A stretch of 64,000 nucleotides of DNA from Lactobacillus sp. UCMA15818 (GTDB lineage Bacteria > Bacillota > Bacilli > Lactobacillales > Lactobacillaceae), in NCBI RefSeq assembly GCF_030400225.1, contig NZ_VJYB01000001.1, positions 1-64,000 on the forward strand, given 5' to 3'. The notes beneath the pieces were generated by a model. The model saw only the letters and a program-made list of their open reading frames with translations, was not told the DNA's origin and made no database searches. Numbering within the stretch: position 1 is the first letter of the stretch; each line of letters opens with the position of its first letter. The position numbers and the translations under genes were made by a program. Shown one piece after another: positions 27,139-35,639 of the stretch.

Positions 27139-27660
27139 ATGGTAACTAATTTAACACCAGTAAAAAGCAGCGATATTAATACTTTGAGACAAATTAGTAT
27201 TGAAACTTTTTCAGACACTTTCGGGGCTGAGAATTCAAAAGAAGACTTAGAAAAATATTTAGAATCTGCTTATGAGCCACAGAAACTAGGAAAAGAAGTT
27301 GAGAACCATGAAAGTAATTTTCAGTTCATTTACTATCAAAATCAGCTAGCGGGTTATCTCAAATTAAATATTGGTAGTGCACAATCGGAATTACAAAGCG
27401 ATGATGGGTTAGAAGTCGAGCAAATTTATATTAAAAAAGAATTCAAACGTTTAGGATTAGGAAAACAATTAATCTCATATGCCATTGATGAAGCCAAGAA
27501 AATGCATAAGAAATACATCTGGTTAGGCGTTTGGGAACACAATGAGGGTGCGATAATATTCTATCAGAAACAAGGTTTTGTTGAGTTTAGTGAACATATT
27601 TTTGATTTAGGCGGCGATGAACAACGCGACATTCTGATGAAGAAATCAATAATAGAGTAA
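27139..27660 (+). CDS. GNAT family N-acetyltransferase
   Basis: A 173-residue acetyltransferase: LRQISIETFSDTFG at the N-terminus, VEQIYIKKEFKRLGLGKQLI with the R-x-x-G-x-G CoA loop, and IWLGVWEHNEGAIIFYQKQGF as motif B. It resembles spermidine/PaiA-like acetyltransferases. The frame is open from 27025, but AAGGCGG at 27124-27130 selects the ATG at 27139. A terminator hairpin follows at 27694. Confidence 0.85.
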   Translation: MVTNLTPVKSSDINTLRQISIETFSDTFGAENSKEDLEKYLESAYEPQKLGKEVENHESNFQFIYYQNQLAGYLKLNIGSAQSELQSDDGLEVEQIYIKKEFKRLGLGKQLISYAIDEAKKMHKKYIWLGVWEHNEGAIIFYQKQGFVEFSEHIFDLGGDEQRDILMKKSIIE

Positions 27661-27693
27661 TATAAAAAATCGATGTAGTATAGCCAACAGAGA

Positions 27694-27731
27694 AGCTAGA
27701 ACAAAAGCTAAATTTTGATCTGGTTTTTTTA
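27694..27731. terminator. Terminator between convergent genes
   Basis: AGCTAGAACAAAA (27694-27706) pairs with TTTTGATCTGGTT (27713-27725), followed by a T run. It follows the acetyltransferase and faces the TetR gene end. It has the same design as the other dispersed hairpins. Confidence 0.65.
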
Positions 27732-27750
27732 TTGCCCTCTTTGTATTTTT

Positions 27751-28275
27751 TTAAAAAATATTATTGAGAATCTTCCCCATTTCGGCTGGTGTTTCTTTCA
27801 TTCCTCCACTTATCCACTGAATTTGAATGGAAATTACTGCACCAGCTATAAATGAAGCGAAATACTGATTTCGTTGTCTTTTATTTGAAGGATTGATGAT
27901 TTTTTGTTCTAGAAGAAAGAGGTATACAGTACGAAAAGTTTTAATTAAAGTATTTGTTAGGCCAGCATTAATAAGTAGTGCGGTTTCAGTTGATTGTCGC
28001 TGCATTAATTGAAAGTATGCAGTCATAAGCTGTGCAAAATCCATACGTGCAGCATGTGGTAAAATCCGCAAGTAGGATTTAATAGCCATTTCCTGATGAC
28101 GCGCTATGATTTCTTGCATAGACTTATAGTTTCGATAATAATAAGTACGCGAGACTCCTGCATTGCGACACAAAGTTGAAACAGTGATGTCGCTAAGAGG
28201 GTAATCAGCTAGAAGTGATAAAAGTGCTTTGTATATTCGATTAAGCTTTAAATGCTTTATTTCCTGGGGTGACAT
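27751..28275 (-). CDS. TetR/AcrR family regulator
   Basis: A 174-residue regulator with the HTH LSDITVSTLCRNAGVSRTYYYRNYKS at about residues 22-47 and a C-terminal domain ending QIQWISGGMKETPAEMGKILNNI, the pattern of the TetR_C_7/DhaS-like group. It is divergent from the efflux gene at 28373, which it likely represses. The 97-base gap holds repeated TTACTT/ACTTAC motifs but no clean palindrome. Confidence 0.85.
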   Translation of the reverse strand: MSPQEIKHLKLNRIYKALLSLLADYPLSDITVSTLCRNAGVSRTYYYRNYKSMQEIIARHQEMAIKSYLRILPHAARMDFAQLMTAYFQLMQRQSTETALLINAGLTNTLIKTFRTVYLFLLEQKIINPSNKRQRNQYFASFIAGAVISIQIQWISGGMKETPAEMGKILNNIF

Positions 28276-28372
28276 AGTTTACAAGTTTCCGCCTTTCTGT
28301 AACCTAATTATTTACTTATAATATATCATTACTTACACTTACTGCATAACTTTATAGTAAGGGGTAATTATT

Positions 28373-30070
28373 TTGAAGAAGAAACAAATTATTATTTTAG
28401 TAACAATGGCTCTAGGAATTTTTCTTTGTATGCTTGATACAACAGTAATGAATATTGCTCTACCAGCAATTCAAACAGGACTTCACACAGATCTTAATAC
28501 ACTTCAGTGGGCACTAAATGTCTACACAATTACATTTGCGGCACTTACTATTCCATTGGGTAGAATTGGTGATCAGGTGGGCCGGCATAAAGTCTATGTT
28601 CTTGGGTTAATCCTATTTTTTATTGGATCACTGCTATCTGCTTCGAGTTCAACAATAGCTTTGTTAATTGCAGGACGTGAAATTCAAAGTATTGGTGCTG
28701 CCATCATTTTTCCAGCCAGTATGACGATTGGCATTAATTCGGTTGAATTAAGCAAAAGAAATCAGGCAGTTGTGATTTTAGGGATTACACAAGGGCTTGC
28801 AACAGCTTTTGGGCCAACAATTGGTGGACTGATTACCCAGTTCTGGGGATGGAGAGGAATCTTCTATATTAATATTCCATTGGTATTGTTAGCGATTGTT
28901 ATGTGTTTACTCTTGTTGCCATTGCGCAAGGAAAAAATTGTGCGAGCTAGATTAGATGTTACTGGGATGCTGCTGGCAATTTTAACGTTGTTTTCACTGA
29001 CGCTTGCACTTGTCCAAGGAAGTACTTGGGGATGGACTAGTGATAAAATTCTTTGCTTATTTAGTGGATTTGTTGTATCACTCAGCTTGTTCATCTGGCG
29101 TGAGTCTAGGACTTCGGACCCAATGATTCGTCTGGATTTATTTAAGTATCGCCATTTCACAGGTGCAGTAGTTGTGACAGTTCTTTCTGGGATATTCTTT
29201 GTTGGAATGATGGTGCTGATGCCAAGTTTTTTTACCAAAGTTCAAGGTCATACTGAGTTAACAGCTGCTTTAATGATTACCCCCGCTTCAATAATGGTGT
29301 TTCTATTATCTCCAATTAGCGGATTACTGCTAAAAAAAGTAGGCAGCCGTTTGTTAATTGCGACAGGTCTTTTTTTCCTAGCAGCTGGTTATGTAGGAAT
29401 CTCAATCATGAATCCAGATCTCTATTGGCAATTTGCAATCTCTTGCGTTCTGATTGGCGCGGGCTATGGTATAATTATCGGTCCAATTACGGTTTTGAGT
29501 GCTGGTGATTTTACGGGTGAACTACTTACGGCATCGCAAAGTGTAACAGGAGTTTTTAGGCAGATTGGGACAGTGCTTGCTGTTGCTATTTTTGTTTCTG
29601 CACTCTCAACTAATTTAGGTACTGCAAAGGCTCAAGTGTGGACAACAGCACAAAATGAAATTAAGAAAGTATCTGTTAGTCAGGCAGAAAAGAAACAAAT
29701 ATTGCAAACAACACATAAGAACTTATACAGTGGAACAACTACAACAGGTAGTCCTGCTGTTAACTCCCATGAAGAGTCAAAAATAATTGAATCCGAAACA
29801 AGACAATATCTAGTAAATCATAATGGAACTCAGTGGCCAGATTCCGTTAAGAAGAAAGTCCAAATAAAAATCACTGAAATTGTAAAAGAAAAGGTTAAGA
29901 AAATTAATCGTCAGGTTGCTAATTATCATGAAAACATCACAAAAATTGTTAAACAGAAGATGACATGGGCATTTATCAAACCATATCAGGTTGCAATGCC
30001 ATTCGCATGGCTACTATTATCCACCGTGTTTATATTTGAAAAAAATAAACGGAAACCTAAGAACATTTAA
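28373..30070 (+). CDS. MFS multidrug efflux transporter, DHA2 (EmrB/QacA) family
   Basis: A 565-residue drug:proton antiporter with about 14 helices. Motif D1 LDTTVMNIALPAI is near residue 22, motif A PLGRIGDQVGRHK in the first internal loop, and motif C GLATAFGPTIGGLI in helix 5. About 120 residues between the last two helices (from about 425) form a hydrophilic, Lys-rich external segment that is longer than usual in QacA-type pumps. It uses a TTG start with AAGGGG upstream. Divergent TetR gene at 27751. Confidence 0.9.
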   Translation: MKKKQIIILVTMALGIFLCMLDTTVMNIALPAIQTGLHTDLNTLQWALNVYTITFAALTIPLGRIGDQVGRHKVYVLGLILFFIGSLLSASSSTIALLIAGREIQSIGAAIIFPASMTIGINSVELSKRNQAVVILGITQGLATAFGPTIGGLITQFWGWRGIFYINIPLVLLAIVMCLLLLPLRKEKIVRARLDVTGMLLAILTLFSLTLALVQGSTWGWTSDKILCLFSGFVVSLSLFIWRESRTSDPMIRLDLFKYRHFTGAVVVTVLSGIFFVGMMVLMPSFFTKVQGHTELTAALMITPASIMVFLLSPISGLLLKKVGSRLLIATGLFFLAAGYVGISIMNPDLYWQFAISCVLIGAGYGIIIGPITVLSAGDFTGELLTASQSVTGVFRQIGTVLAVAIFVSALSTNLGTAKAQVWTTAQNEIKKVSVSQAEKKQILQTTHKNLYSGTTTTGSPAVNSHEESKIIESETRQYLVNHNGTQWPDSVKKKVQIKITEIVKEKVKKINRQVANYHENITKIVKQKMTWAFIKPYQVAMPFAWLLLSTVFIFEKNKRKPKNI

Positions 30071-30151
30071 AAACTAATTCTGAAATTAGAGTCTATAATA
30101 TAGTACAATTAACAAATATCTGTTTTTGTACAAAGCAAAAGGAGCGTAAAG

Positions 30152-30787
30152 ATGAACAATATTTTACTTTCTTCACGGGCATTTATAAATAAAGGAATCA
30201 CGCAAAGCTTTATTAGTTTACTAGGAAATATAGATTTTGAGGCTGACCAGATAGTAATCATTGTTAATTCAGTCAAGGAGGGAAAGAATCATCCTAAAAT
30301 GATGGAATTACAGCAAACGGTCCAAGCATTAGGATTTGAAAATGTTATCTTATTTGATGCTTTATCGGATAAGTCAGTCATGCTTGAAACTGCCAAGGCA
30401 ATTATTTTAAATGGCGGTTATGAATTTTTATTATTGGACAATCTAAGAAAAGCCGGAATCATCGGTATCTTGCGGGACCTGGCTGCAAAGGATACACCTT
30501 TCTATGGAATAAGTGCAGGTGCAATCGTTTTAGGTCCAGATCTTGATCTATATGATGAGCTTTACCCAGAAGATAATTTTAATAACGATGTAGATATGAC
30601 TTCCATTAATGCAACTAGTTTTAGAATCTATCCGCATTATGATGTGCATTTGAAGTTAGACCGTCATCTAAACAGTACCATAAATGATTTTGAGGAAAAG
30701 ACTAAGAAAACAATCACCAGATTGACCAACGAGCAGGGAATTTTGATCAAGAATAATAAGAGTATCCTAATAGATCCAGCTAGGTAG
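30152..30787 (+). CDS. Peptidase E-like protein (family S51, class I glutamine amidotransferase-like)
   Basis: A 211-residue protein with the nucleophile motif GISAGAIVLGPDL around residue 122, the Ser elbow of family S51. The histidine region is RIYPHYDVHLKLDR. Family S51 members cleave Asp-Xaa dipeptides or act on cyanophycin, but many firmicute relatives are uncharacterised. AAAGGAGCG precedes the ATG. Full length; single gene. Confidence 0.8.
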   Translation: MNNILLSSRAFINKGITQSFISLLGNIDFEADQIVIIVNSVKEGKNHPKMMELQQTVQALGFENVILFDALSDKSVMLETAKAIILNGGYEFLLLDNLRKAGIIGILRDLAAKDTPFYGISAGAIVLGPDLDLYDELYPEDNFNNDVDMTSINATSFRIYPHYDVHLKLDRHLNSTINDFEEKTKKTITRLTNEQGILIKNNKSILIDPAR

Positions 30788-30976
30788 CAACTTTTTTGTA
30801 GTCAGATAACCTAAAATCTCATATTTTTTAAATTATTATGAATAGAAAGCTGTAGCAAGTGATACATTGTATATTATCAAATGATAAGTTCTTTTAATTA
30901 TGCTATAAGGTAAAGTTGAAGCCGTCGAATCTCTATATAATTTTTAGTGAGAAATTCAGATGGGGGATTAATTATT

Positions 30977-31987
30977 TTGAAGAAAAAAATTATTTATGGT
31001 TCTACACCATATTACTTGGCGAGCTTAGGGTTACACTTAATAGGTATTGCATTATTATTCATGGCAGCAGCAAAGCACCCCAGCTTTTGGGGATTAGGAT
31101 TATTAGCGTATTCATTGGGATTAAGGCATGCTTTCGATGCAGATCATATTGCCGCGATTGATAATACAGTGCGTAAGTTGATTCAACAAGATAAAAAATC
31201 TTACGGAGTAGGTTTTTATTTTTCTTTGGGACATTCGACAGTTGTTTTCCTAATGGCAATCTTGGTAAGTATCTCAGTTAAATGGGCTAAATTAAAATTA
31301 CCCTTTTTAGAAATTGTAGGTGGAAGAATTGGTTCACTCGTTTCAGGCAGTTTCTTAATTGCAATAGCAGCCTTTAACTTTTTAGTACTTATCAGTCTTT
31401 ATCGTTCGTTGAAATCTATGAAGGACGGCTCAGTTGACGAAGATATTTTGAATAATATTCTAATGTCACGTGGCTTTTTAGCTAGAATTTTTAAAACATT
31501 TTTTAAATGCATAAATCATTCATGGCAAATGTATCCAATCGGATTTTTATTTGGACTAGGATTTGATACAGCGACCGAAATTGCATTGATTGCTCTTTCT
31601 GCAAGTACTGCTCAGTCAGGAATACCTACACTTGGTATTATTGCATTGCCGGTTTTGTTTGCATCTGGAATGAATCTAATGGACACGACGGATTCCGTGA
31701 TGATGTCAGGTGCTTATACATGGGCTTTCGATACTCCTGTCAGGAAAGCATATTATAATTTAACCGTAACTACAATTTCTGTAATTGCAGCATTTCTCAT
31801 TGGTGCGATTGAATTAATCCAAGTTGCTACAAGTATGGTGCATGCTCAAGGCAGAATTTGGTCATGGATACAGAATATAGATTTTAGTTGGCTGGGATAT
31901 GGATTAGTTCTTGCATTCTTGGCTATGTGGTTAATTGCTTATGCAATCTGGAGGTTTTTCATTAAGAAAAGAGAAACAACAATTTAA
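30977..31987 (+). CDS. Nickel/cobalt permease, NiCoT (HoxN/NixA) family
   Basis: An importer for Ni2+ or Co2+ with about eight helices. The signature GLRHAFDADHIAAIDN in helix 2 is the metal-selective motif. Further family motifs are FYFSLGHSTVVF, GFLFGLGFDTATEI and FASGMNLMDTTDSVMM. A TTG at 30977 follows GGGGG at 30962-30966, in the same context as the TTG of the pump gene at 28373; a GTG at 30947 is the alternative. No urease or cobalamin genes are nearby. No metal riboswitch was recognised. Confidence 0.92.
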   Translation: MKKKIIYGSTPYYLASLGLHLIGIALLFMAAAKHPSFWGLGLLAYSLGLRHAFDADHIAAIDNTVRKLIQQDKKSYGVGFYFSLGHSTVVFLMAILVSISVKWAKLKLPFLEIVGGRIGSLVSGSFLIAIAAFNFLVLISLYRSLKSMKDGSVDEDILNNILMSRGFLARIFKTFFKCINHSWQMYPIGFLFGLGFDTATEIALIALSASTAQSGIPTLGIIALPVLFASGMNLMDTTDSVMMSGAYTWAFDTPVRKAYYNLTVTTISVIAAFLIGAIELIQVATSMVHAQGRIWSWIQNIDFSWLGYGLVLAFLAMWLIAYAIWRFFIKKRETTI

Positions 31988-32002
31988 GAAACAGTAATGA
32001 GG

Positions 32003-32172
32003 GTATGACACAAGTCGGGAAAATTTGAATACTAACTTAAAACTGCGAACATCGCAGGCACTTTGCTACGAGTAGTTCGAAGTTGGACGGGTAATGTTAA
32101 TTTGTGGAACATATTTATACAGAATAAAAAAGAGATAGAGTCAAAAATTAACTTTTGGCACAATCTTTTTTT
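32003..32172. repeat. MITE-like dispersed palindromic element, copy 2, with terminator hairpin
   Basis: Diverged copy of the element at 25311: shared blocks include AAGTCGGG, AAATTTGA, TACTAACT, GCGAACAT, CACTTTGCTA and ACATATTTATAC in the same order. It ends with the hairpin 32131-32172 (GAGATAGAGTCAAAA... with ...TTTTGGCACAATCT), followed by a long T run. This probably terminates the permease gene. Confidence 0.65.
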
Positions 32173-32294
32173 TATTTCAAAAATATGATATATGATGTGG
32201 AGATAGTCTAGTAATTTAAACTATCCCTTGTTCTAATAGAGTGAAAAATATATAATTCAGTTAAACTATTAACAGTTACGAAAGGGTAATTCAT

Positions 32295-32738
32295 ATGGGA
32301 AAAGTTATGAAATTGGACCAGGTTCAAATTCGAAAAATGACGATTAATGATTATGATGCTGCGTACACTCTTTGGAAAAAGCTATCAGGAATGAATTTAC
32401 GAGAAGAAGATGATAATCTTGTAGAAATCAGTCGTTTATTGAAATTTAATCCAGAGCTTTGCTATGTTGCTTTTTTCAACCAAAAGTTAATTGGAACAAT
32501 TATGGGCGCGACTGACGGAAGAAGAGGTAAGATTTATCATTTGGCAATAGACAAAGATTATAGAGGATTAAAACTTGCTCAGAGATTCTTAAACCTTGTA
32601 TCAACGGAGTTACAAAAAATTGGAATTCGAAAAATATCAATTTGTGTTATGAAAGATAATGAACTTGGGAAAAAATTTTGGAATCATGTAGGTTATCAAA
32701 GGCGCACAGATATTGATTATCTTGATCGAATATTATAG
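32295..32738 (+). CDS. GNAT family N-acetyltransferase
   Basis: A 147-residue acetyltransferase with IRKMTINDYDAAYTLWKKL at the start, IYHLAIDKDYRGLKLAQRFL as the CoA-binding region (R-G-L-K-L, a variant of R-G-x-G) and ISICVMKDNELGKKFWNHVGYQ in outline as motif B. AAAGGG precedes the ATG. It may share a transcript with the DUF523 gene 25 bases downstream. Confidence 0.82.
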   Translation: MGKVMKLDQVQIRKMTINDYDAAYTLWKKLSGMNLREEDDNLVEISRLLKFNPELCYVAFFNQKLIGTIMGATDGRRGKIYHLAIDKDYRGLKLAQRFLNLVSTELQKIGIRKISICVMKDNELGKKFWNHVGYQRRTDIDYLDRIL

Positions 32739-32763
32739 TAATGGTCAAAAAATGTAGAAGGGA

Positions 32764-33285
32764 ATGAAAGCAGTATTGATATTAATTAGTTCATGCTTGG
32801 CGGGATACAAGGTCCGTTATGATGGCTCTGCTGCTACAAATAAATTAGCAGTTTGGTTGGTTACACATGGTCAAGCAATAACAATGTGTCCTGAAATTAT
32901 GGCTGGGTTTGATATTCCACGGTTATCTGCAGAAATCGTTGGAGGCACAGCTCGTGAAGTTCTTGCAGGTCAAGCAACAGTGAAGGAAATAGATGGTAAC
33001 AATGTGACAGATAAATATATTTTTGGTGCAGCTTTAGTCTTAAAAATAGCTAATGAAAATCATGTATCTGCTGCATTCCTTAAGGATGGTAGTCCTTCAT
33101 GTGGGAATTGCCGAGTCTATGATGGTACATTCAAAGGTAAAAAGGTTTCGGGAAAAGGAATCACTGCCGAAGTTTTGGCAAAAAATAGTATTAAGACATT
33201 TTCCGACACTGAACTTTCTGTAGCGAATGTGATGCCGTATTTAGATGATGAAGCTAAAAGAAATTTGAGGAGTACAATATTATGA
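32764..33285 (+). CDS. DUF523 family protein
   Basis: A 173-residue protein opening with LISSCLAGYKVRYDGS, the hallmark of DUF523, followed by MCPEIMAGFDIPRLSAE, then AAFLKDGSPSCG with conserved Cys pairs and YDGTF. DUF523 is a small cysteine-containing domain of unknown function, also called YbbK-like, sometimes fused to DUF1722. GAAGGG ends only a few bases before the ATG, closer than usual. Full length. Confidence 0.85.
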   Translation: MKAVLILISSCLAGYKVRYDGSAATNKLAVWLVTHGQAITMCPEIMAGFDIPRLSAEIVGGTAREVLAGQATVKEIDGNNVTDKYIFGAALVLKIANENHVSAAFLKDGSPSCGNCRVYDGTFKGKKVSGKGITAEVLAKNSIKTFSDTELSVANVMPYLDDEAKRNLRSTIL

Positions 33286-33394
33286 AATTAAATTTTTTCC
33301 AAATGAAATAGGAAAAACTAAATCATTATTTTTAAAAGTTATAAATACATAAGTTTAATCCAAAATTTATTTGATAGTTCTTGGAGATGAAAAA

Positions 33395-33859
33395 ATGAAA
33401 TTAGTTGAATACAATGATACATACAAAAGTCAATTGAAATCTTATAAGGTAGGAGATGATACATACACTGGGTTACCGCAAGACGCAATAATTATTTCTC
33501 AAAAAAATAAGAATTATCATTCAATCCTATTAATTAATGATTTAAATGAAATTAGTACGTTCTTTGTGTTAGATTATGGTGAAGACAAGTTTAAATATAC
33601 GACCACTACAAAAAGTGTTCTATTACGAAATTTTTCAACTAATGAAGCTTTTTTAAGAAGAGGGCATGCATTAAAAGCTCTACAGTTATTACCAAATTAC
33701 ATCCATAAGAATTATCCTGCAGTGAAAAAAATTGTTTTAGGTGTAAATGAAAAAAATTTGGCTGCTCAAAATCTTTATGAAAAAGCAGCATTTGTAAAAG
33801 AATCCCAAACCTACATCGGAAAAAAGGGGAAACAATTTATTTTCAGTAAAGAAATATAG
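33395..33859 (+). CDS. GNAT family N-acetyltransferase
   Basis: About 154 residues with VLLRNFSTNEAFLRRGHALKAL (the R-R-G-x-A-x-K-A CoA loop) and VLGVNEKNLAAQNLYEKAAF as motif B, ending GKQFIFSK. GGAGATGA selects the ATG at 33395; an upstream in-frame TTG at 33371 has no ribosome binding site. Substrate unknown. It is the last intact gene left of the defence island. Confidence 0.8.
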   Translation: MKLVEYNDTYKSQLKSYKVGDDTYTGLPQDAIIISQKNKNYHSILLINDLNEISTFFVLDYGEDKFKYTTTTKSVLLRNFSTNEAFLRRGHALKALQLLPNYIHKNYPAVKKIVLGVNEKNLAAQNLYEKAAFVKESQTYIGKKGKQFIFSKEI

Positions 33860-33973
33860 AAACTAACCTATGAGGTAACTAAATATGTACTTGAAAATGG
33901 AACAAATACTACATTGGTTAATTGAATAAAAAATTACGTTTCTTAGCTAAAATAAAGGAGTTACCATTTCATC

Positions 33974-34312
33974 ATGACAAAAATTGCAATTTTTTCAGAT
34001 ATTCATGGGAATTTAAGTGCATTAAACGCATTTTATGAAGATGCTAAAAAAGAAAATGTAGATGATTATTGGTTTTTAGGCGATATTTTTGGACCAGGTC
34101 CTGATGTTCAAGAAGTATGGAACAAACTTCTGAGGATCAATCCTAGTGTAAGAATTAGAGGTAATTGGGAAGATTTTCTTATTAACGCATTCTTAAAAAA
34201 GGGTGATTTATCTGATTCAATTAAAACCATTGAAAATTATGTTATTGATTGTCTAGATAATCCTGCAGATGTTTGCAAAGTTGTTGAGGAATGGCCTTTA
34301 CATTTATTCTAG
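33974..34312 (+). pseudogene. Truncated calcineurin-like metallophosphoesterase
   Basis: The first 112 residues of a metallophosphoesterase: IFSDIHGNLSAL (metal-binding D-x-H, then GN), YWFLGDIFGPGP (GD motif) and RIRGNWED (GN-x-E/D). Related enzymes run to about 230-290 residues and need later His motifs, which are absent; a TAG ends the frame within a few bases of the convergent GIY-YIG gene. A good AAAGGAG precedes the ATG. The break probably marks the left edge of the inserted island. Confidence 0.75.
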
Positions 34313-34320
34313 TATGTAAA

Positions 34321-35223
34321 CTAAGTGGGTAATTTCTCAGCTTCAAGTTGATTAATGGATTTTCCATGTACATCTTTCCATTCCTTCCTCCCATTTACTG
34401 ATGATCCCGTAATAAAAGAGGCCGCTGCTGATGGACTAGTAAAAAGTATATCTTCTAGTAGAATGAAATTTTCATCATAATGATGTTTAGCAAGTTCTCT
34501 ATTTTTTAGTGTTGCTCTACTAGCTGATTTTGAAATTTTTTCTTTTAGCTTACTTCCTTTAAGTACAACAAATCCTTCACTTGTTTGTTTTCCTTTGGCA
34601 ATAACTTTTTGTTCAGTATGTGTTTTAATTCTTAGGGTAAGAATTGGCTCATTATCAAGCAATTGTTCAGTAGTACCGGATGTAGGTTCATTAATTATGG
34701 GTTCGAAAATACTATATCCTAATGCACCAATTACTATTTTTGTATAATCAATAAATTCTTCTAATTCAGATTCCTTTTCTTCAGTGACATTTCCAAGAGT
34801 TGGTTCATTTGCATTTTTTACGATATATCTCTTACTTTCAGTTGCTAATTTTGTATATTTATTTTCGAGATAGCTAATTTCTGTTGGACCAAAAATATTA
34901 TTCGAGGTAGTAAACACAACAGCTTCAGTCCAATAATCTTTGTCCGGATTACGTTTGTGCTCCTGAAGTCTATGCAAAATTCCTTCTCCATTTTTTCTCA
35001 CTCCTGCTTGTCCTATGTACACAATATTTTCTTGTGTTTCATCGGAAGTACTAAATAAAAAATAAACCCCAGTTTGTTTTAGAGCTCCAATCTTTTTTGC
35101 TTGTTCTAAGGTGGTCCTTGGAATTTTATATGCTACTCCTGTCCAGTTAGCTAACGAGCATTTAATACGCCCTTTTGGTGTGCCATCTATTAAATATAAC
35201 TGAATTGTTTTGCCTCTCGCCAT
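34321..35223 (-). CDS. GIY-YIG nuclease domain protein with C-terminal DUF4357
   Basis: A 300-residue protein. Residues about 52-130 form a GIY-YIG-type domain: GVYFLF, then VYIGQAG in place of YIG, the Arg of LHRLQEHKR, and the metal-binding Glu near PTEISYLENKY. The C-terminal part (about 210-285) reads FVVLKGSKLKEKISKS and SPSAAASFITGSSVNGRKEWK, which is DUF4357. Such proteins are common in defence islands, often beside restriction systems. It is divergent from brxA (416-base gap) and could be an auxiliary nuclease of this island; that role is inferred from position only. Confidence 0.82.
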   Translation of the reverse strand: MARGKTIQLYLIDGTPKGRIKCSLANWTGVAYKIPRTTLEQAKKIGALKQTGVYFLFSTSDETQENIVYIGQAGVRKNGEGILHRLQEHKRNPDKDYWTEAVVFTTSNNIFGPTEISYLENKYTKLATESKRYIVKNANEPTLGNVTEEKESELEEFIDYTKIVIGALGYSIFEPIINEPTSGTTEQLLDNEPILTLRIKTHTEQKVIAKGKQTSEGFVVLKGSKLKEKISKSASRATLKNRELAKHHYDENFILLEDILFTSPSAAASFITGSSVNGRKEWKDVHGKSINQLEAEKLPT

Positions 35224-35639
35224 TTAATCAACAACCTTTCTCAATTACGTCGAATATCTCAGCTTTTATTATATCATTTTATATGTAATCTATACCTTTT
35301 CAACCACAAAAATTTATCCTCATTAGTTCAAGATACAGGTAAGTATGAATATAAGAGTAAAAATTACATATTTATTTTAAAAACAGTAACATTGGTATAA
35401 GGGTATAGTTTTTTTGTAATGTGCTATATATGATTTCTATTATCCAGTGATATAATAAAAATAATATATGGACATCTTGTTTGATAAAAAAAGAATGTCT
35501 CAAAAAAGAATTGAGTGTACCTTTAACTAATATTTATTTAATTATAAGTACTTTGCTTAATTGGAATTTTGTGTTATTAGAGTAACATTAAGTTAAATAA
35601 AATTAAGCCTGATCCAATTATTGAAGGAGAATAGTCAGC
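35224..35639. other. Divergent promoter region between the GIY-YIG gene and BREX
   Basis: An AT-rich 416-base gap. It contains a loose hairpin GGACAT...ATGTCT near 35470-35502 and a short palindrome GTTATTAGAGTAAC near 35573. The BREX ribosome binding site GAAGGAG lies at 35624-35630. No BrxR-type WYL regulator gene and no other open frame is present here. Exact promoter boxes could not be fixed. Confidence 0.5.

Noticed and set aside
28276-28372. TetR operator in the gap between the regulator and the efflux gene
   Set aside because: TTACTT/ACTTAC motifs recur but no convincing palindrome could be drawn, so no site is listed.
30788-30976. Nickel/cobalt or cobalamin riboswitch before the metal permease
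   Set aside because: No conserved box or stable multi-stem structure was recognised in this short AT-rich gap.
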